Shown: positions 1 to 6,308, numbered from the stretch's first letter. The stretch: DNA of 12,526 nucleotides from Acidobacteriota bacterium (GCA_003161495.1 PMOP01000341.1:1-12526); one strand, 5' to 3'. Notes: a model not told the origin generated them from the letters alone. Made by a program: numbers and translations.

Positions 1-110
1 AGTCGATTGCGCATCAAGTGGTTATCCACGCGCAGTGTCCTGTTTTAACCGTGCGCGCATGAGAGACAATTGACGTGGATGTGGTGTAATCGCCGACTGT
101 GGCGAAAAAG

Positions 111-168
111 CCCGAGATTGAGGAGCATTTCAGTCCGACGAGTCCGAGGGGCTCTCCTCAATCCCGGG
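111..168 (+). terminator. Long inverted repeat, probable intrinsic terminator
   Basis: A 15-bp inverted repeat with one mismatch (arms 111-125 and 154-168) encloses a 28-nt loop. The right arm is followed by TTTCCTCT. On the other strand the left arm is followed, after one base, by five T. It could terminate a gene entering from the left edge, or act in both directions. The loop is long for a textbook terminator, so a structured RNA is an alternative. No gene is supported in 1-383; the rest of that stretch holds only the regulatory site at 309-324. Confidence 0.5.
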
Positions 169-308
169 TTTCCTCTATCGCGGCTGCCAATGAGCAATCC
201 CTTGGCGACTTGTTGATTGCGGCTTGAATGCCGTCCGTACCGCTTTGCCATTCGATCGCATGACAGATTTTTGAGCCTGCATGTTGTGTGCGTTTCCCCA
301 CGTCAGCC

Positions 309-324
309 CGTGATGCGAGTCACA
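309..324 (+). promoter_or_regulatory. CRP-type operator upstream of the alcohol dehydrogenase
   Basis: The sequence reads CGTGA-TGCGAG-TCACA, which fits the CRP consensus TGTGA-N6-TCACA with one mismatch. Its centre (316.5) lies 67 nt before the dehydrogenase ATG. If it acts at -41.5, transcription would start near 358 and the -10 box would fall on 346-351. That hexamer is AATACT, a 4/6 match to TATAAT. The first nine bases (309-317) are identical to the operator half at 2580-2588 beside the Crp/Fnr gene, so the same regulator probably binds both. Binding itself is inferred. Confidence 0.6.
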
Positions 325-383
325 TACGAGTGTTCGCGCCTGCGCAATACTCGGGGCGAATAAAGAATATAGAGGAGGCCATC

Positions 384-1481
384 ATGTCTACCGTTCTTTC
401 TCCATCCATCGCCACGGAAAAAAAGTCCACCGCGACGATGCGAGCCCTGGTTTTTCGTGGTCCGAATCAAATTGCGATCGAGCATGTTGCCATTCCGAAG
501 GCCGGTCCGGGCGAAGCCGTCATCCGCGTCACGTTGACGACAATCTGCGGGACGGATTTGCACATTTTAAAGGGAGAATACCCCGTCCGGCCGGGCCTGG
601 TGATCGGTCATGAGCCCGTGGGGGTTATCTATGAACTCGGCGTGGGCGTTACGGGATACGAGGTGGGCGACCGCGTCCTGGTCGGCGCAATCACTCCTTG
701 CGGGCAATGCAACTATTGCCTCGGCGGCGACCTCGCGCAATGCGGTGGCCCCATTGGCGGCTGGAAATTCGGCAACACCATCAACGGAGCCCAGGCGGAA
801 TATCTTCTGGTTCCCAGCGCGCAGGCGAATCTGGCTAAAATTCCCGATGAATTGACCGATGAGCAGGTCGTACTTCTGGCGGACATAGCTTCCACCGGCA
901 TTTCCGCGGCGGAAAGCGCGAACCTGCAAATCGGCGACACCGTCGCGGTGTTCGCTCAAGGTCCCATCGGCCTGTGCGCGACCGCCGGCGCAAAACTGAA
1001 GGGCGCGAGTTTGATCATTGCCGTGGAATCGGATCCCGTTCGAACGCGCATGTCGAAGAGGATGGGCGCCGACATCGTTCTGAACCAAAACGAAGTCGAC
1101 GTTGTGGAGGAAATCAAGCGCCTGACGGGAGGAAAGGGCGTGGATGTGGCGATCGAGGCGTTGGGAACGCAGGCTACGTTCGAAAACGCCCTGCGCGTGC
1201 TCCGGGCAGGCGGAACGCTTTCGAGCCTGGGGGTGTATTCAGGGAAACTCGCGATTCCTGCCGAGCCATTTGCAGCGGGGCTGGCCAATCAAAAAATAAT
1301 CACGACACTATGCCCCGGCGGAAAAGAGCGAATGCGCAGGTTGATCGAACTCGTGCGCCACGGCCGCCTGGACCTGGTTCCTCTGATCACGCACACCTTT
1401 TCCCTGGATAAGATCGTCGACGCCTACAAGCTGTTTGGCGAGCGTTTGGATGGCGTCATCAAGGTGGCCATCCGGCCATAA
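384..1481 (+). CDS. Zinc-dependent alcohol dehydrogenase (MDR family)
   Basis: A 365-residue medium-chain dehydrogenase/reductase, predicted to oxidise alcohols or reduce aldehydes/ketones with NAD(P) in the cytoplasm. Catalytic zinc ligands are visible at Cys55, His76-Glu77 (GHE motif) and Asp167. Four cysteines at 106, 109, 112 and 120 form the structural zinc lobe. The Rossmann fold starts near residue 184, and a Glu at 215, at the end of the second strand, favours NAD over NADP. GWKF (127-130) and CPGG (310-313) recall the Clostridium/Thermoanaerobacter secondary alcohol dehydrogenases, which lack the structural zinc. The start at 384 is chosen because AGAGGAGG (371-378) lies 5 nt upstream; a longer frame back to 288 has no such support and would run through the operator and predicted promoter. 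About 18 N-terminal residues precede the usual fold start, so ATG at residue 19 is a weak alternative. It is monocistronic, with a CRP-like operator upstream and a terminator downstream. Substrate is not predictable. Confidence 0.93.
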   Translation: MSTVLSPSIATEKKSTATMRALVFRGPNQIAIEHVAIPKAGPGEAVIRVTLTTICGTDLHILKGEYPVRPGLVIGHEPVGVIYELGVGVTGYEVGDRVLVGAITPCGQCNYCLGGDLAQCGGPIGGWKFGNTINGAQAEYLLVPSAQANLAKIPDELTDEQVVLLADIASTGISAAESANLQIGDTVAVFAQGPIGLCATAGAKLKGASLIIAVESDPVRTRMSKRMGADIVLNQNEVDVVEEIKRLTGGKGVDVAIEALGTQATFENALRVLRAGGTLSSLGVYSGKLAIPAEPFAAGLANQKIITTLCPGGKERMRRLIELVRHGRLDLVPLITHTFSLDKIVDAYKLFGERLDGVIKVAIRP

Positions 1482-1509
1482 ACGGATGAACAGCGCATCT
1501 GCAAGTTTC

Positions 1510-1552
1510 GGAGTGGGCGGAAAAGCAGAATCCGCCCGCTCCGTTTGTGTTT
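1510..1552 (+). terminator. Intrinsic terminator of the alcohol dehydrogenase
   Basis: A 12-bp GC-rich stem (arms 1510-1521 and 1531-1542, one G-T pair) with a 9-nt A-rich loop is followed by GTTTGTGTTT. It begins 28 nt after the dehydrogenase stop codon. This is a good rho-independent terminator for the plus strand. Confidence 0.85.
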
Positions 1553-1642
1553 AGGAATAATTCGTAACGTAGATTAACCCTGCGAGCTTTTTCAACTGGA
1601 GAATAGATGGAATGGGGCAGCGCTTATTTTCTCTCTTCACAA

Positions 1643-1663
1643 ATTACGAGTCACGAATCACGA
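1643..1663. repeat. Three in-phase 7-bp repeats (RTYACGA)
   Basis: Three consecutive heptamers, ATTACGA, GTCACGA and ATCACGA, lie in the gap between the dehydrogenase and the next gene. Nothing around them looks coding. The rest of 1553-1758 holds only the GC palindrome at 1673-1719. Confidence 0.6.
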
Positions 1664-1672
1664 TGAGGAAGG

Positions 1673-1719
1673 CCGGCGGCCGCGCTTGCCGTACGATTGG
1701 GTTGAATGGCGGCCGCCGG
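1673..1719. repeat. Perfect 11-bp GC-only inverted repeat
   Basis: Arms 1673-1683 (CCGGCGGCCGC) and 1709-1719 are exact reverse complements around a 25-nt loop. Neither side has a T run, so an intrinsic terminator is unlikely. It sits between the 3' end of the dehydrogenase and the 3' end of the convergent small gene, where it may act as an RNA stabiliser or transcription barrier. Its function is unknown. Confidence 0.5.
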
Positions 1720-1758
1720 ATGCAATCCTTGCCTCTTCTCTCATATGCCGGCGAATAC

Positions 1759-2049
1759 TCAGGGAGAAGGCAAGTGCATATTGTCTTTCGCTGCGGGCAA
1801 TTCAGGCCACAGCGGCAGGATCAGGACTCCGCGACCAGTCACGAAGTTAAGCGTGTAGATGTTCGAGCATCGCTCGCAGAGCCAGAAATGTCCGATGGGG
1901 TGTGAGTCGTTTGCGCTGGCGTCATTCCAGATAGTGGAAGTGTGTTCGTTGTTCTCGCGCGGGAATCGGAAGAGCTTACCTCCTGCCAGCCACTCGAAAG
2001 ATGCCGCACAACTGGGATTCGCGCATTTTGGGCGAAGATTTAGAACCAT
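1759..2049 (-). CDS. Small zinc-ribbon-like protein, function unknown
   Basis: A 96-residue protein with two cysteine pairs, Cys9-x4-Cys14 near the N terminus and CERC (58-61) after an aromatic HFWL stretch, suggesting a four-Cys zinc site. The segment GKLFRFP (24-30) between them is a feature I recall from small acidobacterial hypothetical proteins. There is no signal peptide or membrane segment, so it is probably cytoplasmic. The start is supported by GGAGAGGA just upstream on the minus strand, and GAGG lies 5 nt from the ATG. It follows the other Cys-rich gene by 74 nt on the same strand and is probably co-transcribed from the promoter near 2524. The function is not known; zinc binding is inferred from the cysteines only. 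Confidence 0.7.
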   Translation of the reverse strand: MVLNLRPKCANPSCAASFEWLAGGKLFRFPRENNEHTSTIWNDASANDSHPIGHFWLCERCSNIYTLNFVTGRGVLILPLWPELPAAKDNMHLPSP

Positions 2050-2123
2050 GACTTCCTCTCCGTTTCTTCCAGAATTGTGCCGTCACGCGAAGATAGGCGT
2101 CTCGCCGCTGTTTCTTATTTTGG

Positions 2124-2504
2124 CTATGCCGAAGGAGCTCCTGCTGGTTCGCGATTCTCCAACTTTGCAATCTCTTTTTGCAGCCAGATGGACAATGCCT
2201 CTTCAATCTGCTGTTCGGTCCCGCCGCGATACAAATGCAGCAAGGTGTCGCCATAAGGCGTGAGCGGAATGTGACGGCACGGAACTTTCTGGCCACGTTT
2301 GTCCGCGGGTACAAATTCCATGAGCAAGCATTCGGCGCACGTGGTTCGATTTTCCTGGGTGTCGTAATTCATGCAGGTGGGCGAATCTTCAAAAGCCAAC
2401 AGTGCGCGCCAGGGCTCCCGGGGCGATCGGCCATACCCGCCTTTCTCCACAAAATTCAATTCCGCCTTCAGAACTTCCAGAGTATTTCGGTCGTCTTTTG
2501 GCAT
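2124..2504 (-). CDS. Small Cys-rich conserved hypothetical protein
   Basis: A 126-residue soluble protein I associate with an uncharacterised acidobacterial family. Conserved-looking elements are EKGGYGRSPREPW (20-32), an acidic DSPTC (40-44), CAEC (56-59), and PCRHIPL (75-81), with an acidic C-terminal helix carrying IEEAL (100-104). Cys44, Cys56, Cys59, Cys76 and His78 could bind zinc or iron, or act as redox thiols; this is inference. The start is well supported: GGAGGAG (minus strand, 2512-2518) lies 7 nt before ATG. It is divergent from the Crp/Fnr-family regulator and first in a two-gene unit. A CATAAT -10 box (2536-2531) stands at the exact distance for activation from the operator at 2558-2573. 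The 5' leader would be only about 20 nt. It is probably a target of the neighbouring regulator. Confidence 0.8.
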   Translation of the reverse strand: MPKDDRNTLEVLKAELNFVEKGGYGRSPREPWRALLAFEDSPTCMNYDTQENRTTCAECLLMEFVPADKRGQKVPCRHIPLTPYGDTLLHLYRGGTEQQIEEALSIWLQKEIAKLENREPAGAPSA

Positions 2505-2530
2505 TGGATTGCTCCTCCACTTTCACCAGG

Positions 2531-2536
2531 ATTATG
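2531..2536 (-). promoter_or_regulatory. Predicted -10 box of the small Cys-rich gene pair
   Basis: On the minus strand 2536-2531 reads CATAAT, matching TATAAT at five of six positions. It implies a transcription start near 2524. The palindrome at 2558-2573 is then centred at -41.5 and the second palindrome at about -63.5, a tandem activator layout. No good -35 box is evident, as expected for an activator-dependent promoter. Confidence 0.5.
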
Positions 2537-2557
2537 AGCAAACGCGCCAAAGGAGAA

Positions 2558-2573
2558 TGTGACCGGGATCACG
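2558..2573. promoter_or_regulatory. CRP-type operator 1 in the divergent intergenic region
   Basis: TGTGA-CCGGGA-TCACG matches TGTGA-N6-TCACA at nine of ten consensus positions. It lies between two divergent genes and is centred 41.5 bp upstream of the start site predicted for the minus-strand gene pair. The adjacent regulator carries the CRP-type recognition residues expected to read TGTGA, so it is the likely binder. Confidence 0.65.
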
Positions 2574-2579
2574 GAATCG

Positions 2580-2595
2580 CGTGATGCGTATCACT
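2580..2595. promoter_or_regulatory. CRP-type operator 2 in the divergent intergenic region
   Basis: CGTGA-TGCGTA-TCACT has perfect GTGAT/ATCAC arms. Its centre is 22 bp, about two helical turns, from that of operator 1, so two dimers could bind the same DNA face. It shares the nine bases CGTGATGCG with the operator before the alcohol dehydrogenase. It lies 46 nt before the regulator's first ATG and could mediate autoregulation. Confidence 0.65.
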
Positions 2596-2640
2596 GTAGA
2601 CGGGGGAGTTCCTCGGGCATCCTGATACAGGTGATTCGCA

Positions 2641-3456
2641 ATGAACGATGCCCAAACACCTTCGGGCGGCAGATTCCGTTTCGTAACGCGAGGCAGGGGG
2701 CGACCAATGAGCACAGGGACTACTACCGTTAATTTTTCGCGCTCACCGTACGGACTGCAAATCATTGAAAATTGCGTCGCGTGTCCTCACAAGGGATCCC
2801 GCCTCTTTTGCAATCTGGGTCCGGAAGCGCTGCAACGCCTTTCGGAGATTACTTCCTCGGCCACATACCCGAAAGGAGCCATGTTATTTGTGGAGGGGCA
2901 GCCATCGCGGGGCGTGTTCATCTTGTGCGCCGGACATGTGAAACTTTCCACCTCTTCTTCCGATGGCAGGACGCTGATTCTGCGCATCTCCGAGCCGGGC
3001 GATCTGCTGGGGTTGCCGGCCACCATTTCCGGGAGGTCCTACGAGGTGACCGCGGAGGTGATGGAACCCACCCAGGCAAATTTCATCGGGCATGCCGAAT
3101 TTCTGAATTTCTTGCGCGAACACGGCGAAGCGGCCCTGCGCGTGGCGCAGGAACTCAGCGAAACCTATCAGGTTGCGTTTGCGGAAATGCGCACCATTGG
3201 CCTGTCGCATTCGGCCAAGGAAAAACTGGGTCGATTTATTTTGGACTGGAGCGCGCAACACCCGTCCGACAACGGTGTCATCAAGTTCACGTTGACACTT
3301 ACGCATGAGGAGATTGCGCAGATGATTGGCGCGTCGCGGGAGACCGTGACGCGGCTCTTTGCGGACTTCAAGAGAAAAAAGTTTTTGCAGGTCAAGGGAT
3401 CGACTGTCACGATCAAAGACAAGCCTGGTCTGGAACGATTGCTGCAGGAGAAATAG
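2641..3456 (+). CDS. Crp/Fnr-family transcriptional regulator with N-terminal Cys cluster
   Basis: A 271-residue DNA-binding regulator. An N-terminal cluster Cys45-x2-Cys48-x8-Cys57 precedes a cyclic-nucleotide-binding-type beta barrel (about 62-155) and a dimer helix (about 160-185), followed by a winged helix-turn-helix (about 192-260). Cys96 (FILCAG) lies in the barrel. Three clustered plus one distal Cys resembles FNR, where four cysteines hold an oxygen-sensitive [4Fe-4S] cluster, although the spacing differs. The recognition helix reads SRETVTR: Arg233, Glu234 and Arg238 align with CRP Arg180, Glu181 and Arg185, predicting TGTGA half-sites rather than the FNR TTGAT. Two such palindromes lie directly upstream and one before the alcohol dehydrogenase. 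The start is uncertain: ATG 2641 has only AGGTGA nearby, while ATG 2707 (residue 23) follows a G-rich stretch; the Cys cluster is kept in both. The signal (oxygen, NO or redox) is inference. Confidence 0.9.
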   Translation: MNDAQTPSGGRFRFVTRGRGRPMSTGTTTVNFSRSPYGLQIIENCVACPHKGSRLFCNLGPEALQRLSEITSSATYPKGAMLFVEGQPSRGVFILCAGHVKLSTSSSDGRTLILRISEPGDLLGLPATISGRSYEVTAEVMEPTQANFIGHAEFLNFLREHGEAALRVAQELSETYQVAFAEMRTIGLSHSAKEKLGRFILDWSAQHPSDNGVIKFTLTLTHEEIAQMIGASRETVTRLFADFKRKKFLQVKGSTVTIKDKPGLERLLQEK

Positions 3457-3472
3457 GGACTTGAGGCGAATG

Positions 3473-3512
3473 CCCCGCAGGATTGCGAATCCAGTTGATA
3501 AGCGGGGTCTTC
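3473..3512 (+). terminator. Possible hairpin after the Crp/Fnr gene
   Basis: CCCCGC (3473-3478) pairs with GCGGGG (3502-3507), followed by TCTTC. A smaller hairpin, GGATT-GCG-AATCC (3480-3492), sits inside. It is 16 nt past the regulator's stop codon and faces the convergent thioesterase gene. The T run is poor, so terminator function is uncertain. Confidence 0.35.
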
Positions 3513-3584
3513 AGCGGGTCGAGAGTGGCGGGAAAACCAAAAGCGGGAATGATTCCAGTTTCGTAAGGGAATACAAAAATATCT

Positions 3585-4697
3585 TCAAACGGTATTCATA
3601 ACCTCATGGCAAGCGGGCGTTTCCCCACGGCAGGCATTCCGAAGACAATTGCGTAACTTTTCGGCCAGCACCCGAACATTCGGCTCGTGGAATACTTCAT
3701 CATGAATTCCGGGAACTTCGTGGATTTCAGAGGGGCCATTGAGCAATTCGCGCCAGCCGAAATAGGGATCGCCGGCGGACAGGATCGGCCAGTCCGCGCA
3801 TCGAAAAATAGCCGTCGGGCAGCTTAAGGGTTTCAGTTTGGAGAAACTGGCCTGGAGGTAAAGAAATTCCTGCAAGTCTATCCGGCCGGATTGGCGGGCG
3901 CGAAACTGGAAGCGAGGGGAAACGCCCGATGACATTCGCAGCAGAAATCGTTTCAGTTCGCCGCGGCGGGCGCGGAGATAACGAGGAAATTCGCCCGTGC
4001 GGAAAAGCTGATAGAGCTGATGGAATTGAAATCCAAGCCGAATCGCGTTGCGCCTCAGTCCATTCACGGTGCGAACTCTGAAATGCGGCGAAGGATTCCG
4101 AGCTTCGATGAGCGCCAGTAATCCCACTTCATGGCCATAAAACGCCAACTGCCTTGCGACTTCGTAGGCAAAAATCCCATCTTGGCAGTAACCACAAAGA
4201 TAGTAAGGCCCTTTCGGCTGTTTCCTGCAGAGGGCTGACACCATATGGCGCGCAAGTGCTTCCATGGGATACGCGTCTTTTATATGTTCAATCGCCTCAG
4301 GCTCCAGCCCGATGCTGAACACCGGTTGGCCCGGTCCAAGATGTTCCGACACAGTGCGCCACGCAGCGCCTCCCCCGACGCAATACAGCGCAGGTTTTTG
4401 TCCCTTGGTTTGAATGGGCACGACGTATGCCTTTTGGTCCCAGGATTTGCCGGGAAGCAGCGCCGCGCCCAACTGTTCAATCGTGGGTGCTCCAAGAATG
4501 ACGGAGACCGGCAGGCGTCTTTGAAAGCTTTCTTCTATCCGGGCGAAGATGTTAGCGGCCTGCACCGAGGAACCGCCCAAGTCGAAAAAGTCGTCCTGTA
4601 TCCCAATCGGCGCGCGCCCCAGCACTTGCTCCCAGATCCGGACAAGCTCTCTTTCCAAATTTGTTCGTGCAGGAATAGTGTCAGGCAAGGTGGTCAC
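3585..4697 (-). CDS. Carrier protein-thioesterase didomain protein
   Basis: A 370-residue protein with an acyl/peptidyl carrier domain (about 12-82) joined to an alpha/beta-hydrolase thioesterase domain (about 90-350). The carrier motif FFDLGGSS places the phosphopantetheine arm on Ser44. In the thioesterase, the nucleophile elbow usually reads GxSxG but here is GYCQDG, making Cys171 the nucleophile. The position usually held by Asp is Glu198 (ALIEARNP), and the general base is probably His332 (GIH). Cys-nucleophile thioesterases are known in some nonribosomal peptide systems (from memory, the obafluorin enzyme). The architecture matches the C-terminal end of an NRPS, but no adenylation, condensation or ketosynthase domain is in the window. 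It starts at GTG with a weak upstream AAAGAG, 96 nt after the beta-helix gene, and closes the polysaccharide run. It may release or transfer an acyl or aminoacyl group onto the polymer or another acceptor; the substrate is unknown. It faces the Crp/Fnr gene tail to tail. Confidence 0.85.
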   Translation of the reverse strand: MTTLPDTIPARTNLERELVRIWEQVLGRAPIGIQDDFFDLGGSSVQAANIFARIEESFQRRLPVSVILGAPTIEQLGAALLPGKSWDQKAYVVPIQTKGQKPALYCVGGGAAWRTVSEHLGPGQPVFSIGLEPEAIEHIKDAYPMEALARHMVSALCRKQPKGPYYLCGYCQDGIFAYEVARQLAFYGHEVGLLALIEARNPSPHFRVRTVNGLRRNAIRLGFQFHQLYQLFRTGEFPRYLRARRGELKRFLLRMSSGVSPRFQFRARQSGRIDLQEFLYLQASFSKLKPLSCPTAIFRCADWPILSAGDPYFGWRELLNGPSEIHEVPGIHDEVFHEPNVRVLAEKLRNCLRNACRGETPACHEVMNTV

Positions 4698-4793
4698 TCT
4701 TTAATTTTTCCGTTTAAAATTGCGACGGGTGAGACATTTTGTTTTTCAACGGTGCAGCAGGAATGCGAGACAGTGCCGTGGGCCAATGCCAGG

Positions 4794-6308
4794 TCACTGG
4801 ACTTTCACGCCGGTAATATTGACGCTTCCAGGCAATGCGGATTGTGCAAGACACCCCATGGTCACGAGTCCAGCCGGAAGGTTCACATTGCATAGCCATT
4901 GCGGGAACAGCGGGTCGAAGTCGTGTACCGTTTTTGGTACCTGATACCCGTAGGGAACCGCGGCAGCTGTAGTAGGTTTGAAATTGGCGATCATGGTCGC
5001 CATGCAATTTGGCACACTGGAGGTGACGGCACAGTTTGGCGCGCCCGGAGCCGTGGCGTTCATGAATCCGGGATTGGCGCCGAACAGATTGTTGGGCCCG
5101 TAGGAAAATCCGGCACTGCTTAAAGTCGTGGAATAGGTGCCGCTTCCCGCCCATCCCCAGTTATTGTAGACAAGGTCGGACGAGTCTCCAAAGGCAACGT
5201 AATAGGCATATAAAGGATGCCCTCCACATCCATTGGCCGCGTTGGTTGCGGCAAGATTGTAGAGCGCCTGAATGTTGTGGGCTACGTTGATGGTTATTTC
5301 GCCGCATAAATTATTGGTTTCATTCAAGTCGGCATTGTTTCCCCACAGAGTATTGTGCCGGGCATAAATGGCGGCGTGCGCCGGTCCAGCACTATTGTTA
5401 AACACATCGAATCCGCGCCCGCCATTGGCAATCAGGATATTGTTGTCGACAACGATTTGCGCGGCGTAAGGCGAAGGCAAACCACCCTGGCTTCCGTCCG
5501 GAGTGTCAATCAGGATTCCGTTACCGTCAGAAGGAGCTCCGCCACTGCAAGGGTTGGCATCGAAATTATTCCAGGAAAAATTTCCGGCGATAAAGATGTG
5601 CGTTCCCGGCAGGGAATCCGACTGCACCGGCTGATAAATGCTGACGCCGCTGGCGCAGGAAATGGAGGATTGCGAGGCATTGTAGATAATATTTCCAACC
5701 ATGGCCAGGTAATCGACGCCTACATTGCCGTTATTGCCGGAAGTAAAGCCGCTGTTGTGGCACCCGTTGGCAACGTCATTCGCAAAAATAATGTGGTGAA
5801 TTTGCAGGGAACTGGAAGGAGGATATGCCGTGAAGCAAGCATCCGTGTCACCTGTCGCGGTTACTTCCCATCCCTGCACGCCCCAATAGCTTTGGGTGAC
5901 CGCCATCGTTACGTAGTAAGCGCTCGCGGTCAATTTGCAGGCATCGAAGGTGGCGCATTTGAGCCAGGCCACGTTGTTTCCGCCGGCGCACGTTACGGTT
6001 CCCCATTTGCCATACGTAAAATTTGCGGCGGAATAGACGCCCGCGGATGCCAGAATCACGTCGCCGCAAACGACCGCATGATTCGGGGTCAGCCAGGGAG
6101 CATTCCCGGAGAGGCCGCTGTTGGAATCGCTGCCGCCGTCTGCTGCCGGGGCGATGTAATATGTGGTTGCTTGAGCGGAAGCCGCAAACATAAAAAGCAA
6201 AATCGCCAGTCGTAATTTTCTCATCGCAATGCCCGCGCCGCGCAAAAGTTTGAAGGGGTTTGAAGGCTGCAATTCATTCTCTGTGCGGTACGCATTCGCC
6301 ACTTTCAT
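4794..6308 (-). CDS. Secreted right-handed parallel beta-helix protein
   Basis: A 504-residue exported protein. A signal peptide with MRKLRL, a hydrophobic core and an AQA cleavage site lies at residues 29-47 of this frame. The mature part is rich in Asn, Gly, Ser and Ala, with recurring hydrophobic strands ending in N/D-rich turns (DNNILIANG, RHNTLWGNN, VYNNWGW), typical of pectate-lyase-like beta helices. It has many Cys, possibly paired outside the cell. Such folds serve as polysaccharide lyases, epimerases or binding proteins; no catalytic set could be assigned. Its ATG (6308) overlaps the TGA of the upstream glycosyltransferase by the ATGA pattern used elsewhere in this operon, so I keep that start; an internal ATG at 6224 would give a standard short signal peptide and is a serious alternative. 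Neither has a good ribosome site. It probably cuts, modifies or holds the exported polymer. Confidence 0.82.
   Translation of the reverse strand: MKVANAYRTENELQPSNPFKLLRGAGIAMRKLRLAILLFMFAASAQATTYYIAPAADGGSDSNSGLSGNAPWLTPNHAVVCGDVILASAGVYSAANFTYGKWGTVTCAGGNNVAWLKCATFDACKLTASAYYVTMAVTQSYWGVQGWEVTATGDTDACFTAYPPSSSLQIHHIIFANDVANGCHNSGFTSGNNGNVGVDYLAMVGNIIYNASQSSISCASGVSIYQPVQSDSLPGTHIFIAGNFSWNNFDANPCSGGAPSDGNGILIDTPDGSQGGLPSPYAAQIVVDNNILIANGGRGFDVFNNSAGPAHAAIYARHNTLWGNNADLNETNNLCGEITINVAHNIQALYNLAATNAANGCGGHPLYAYYVAFGDSSDLVYNNWGWAGSGTYSTTLSSAGFSYGPNNLFGANPGFMNATAPGAPNCAVTSSVPNCMATMIANFKPTTAAAVPYGYQVPKTVHDFDPLFPQWLCNVNLPAGLVTMGCLAQSALPGSVNITGVKVQ

Noticed and set aside
126..153. Hammerhead-ribozyme-like GACGAGTCCGA in the loop
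   Set aside because: It only faintly resembles the hammerhead core and lacks the GAAA element and the three helices.
45..251. 68-codon minus-strand reading frame at the left edge
   Set aside because: It runs through the inverted repeat, is very rich in Arg, and has no recognisable motif or supported start.
2178..2537. 119-codon plus-strand reading frame opposite the small Cys-rich gene
   Set aside because: The minus-strand frame has a strong ribosome site, ordered Cys motifs and a promoter; the plus frame has none of these and runs into the -10 region.
2630..2638. Third GTGATTCGC half-site just before the regulator ATG
   Set aside because: It resembles one operator arm but has no matching second arm, so it is not listed as a site.
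5355..6215. 286-codon plus-strand reading frame
   Set aside because: It lies entirely antisense to the beta-helix gene, has no domain features, and is explained by the low stop density opposite a biased coding strand.
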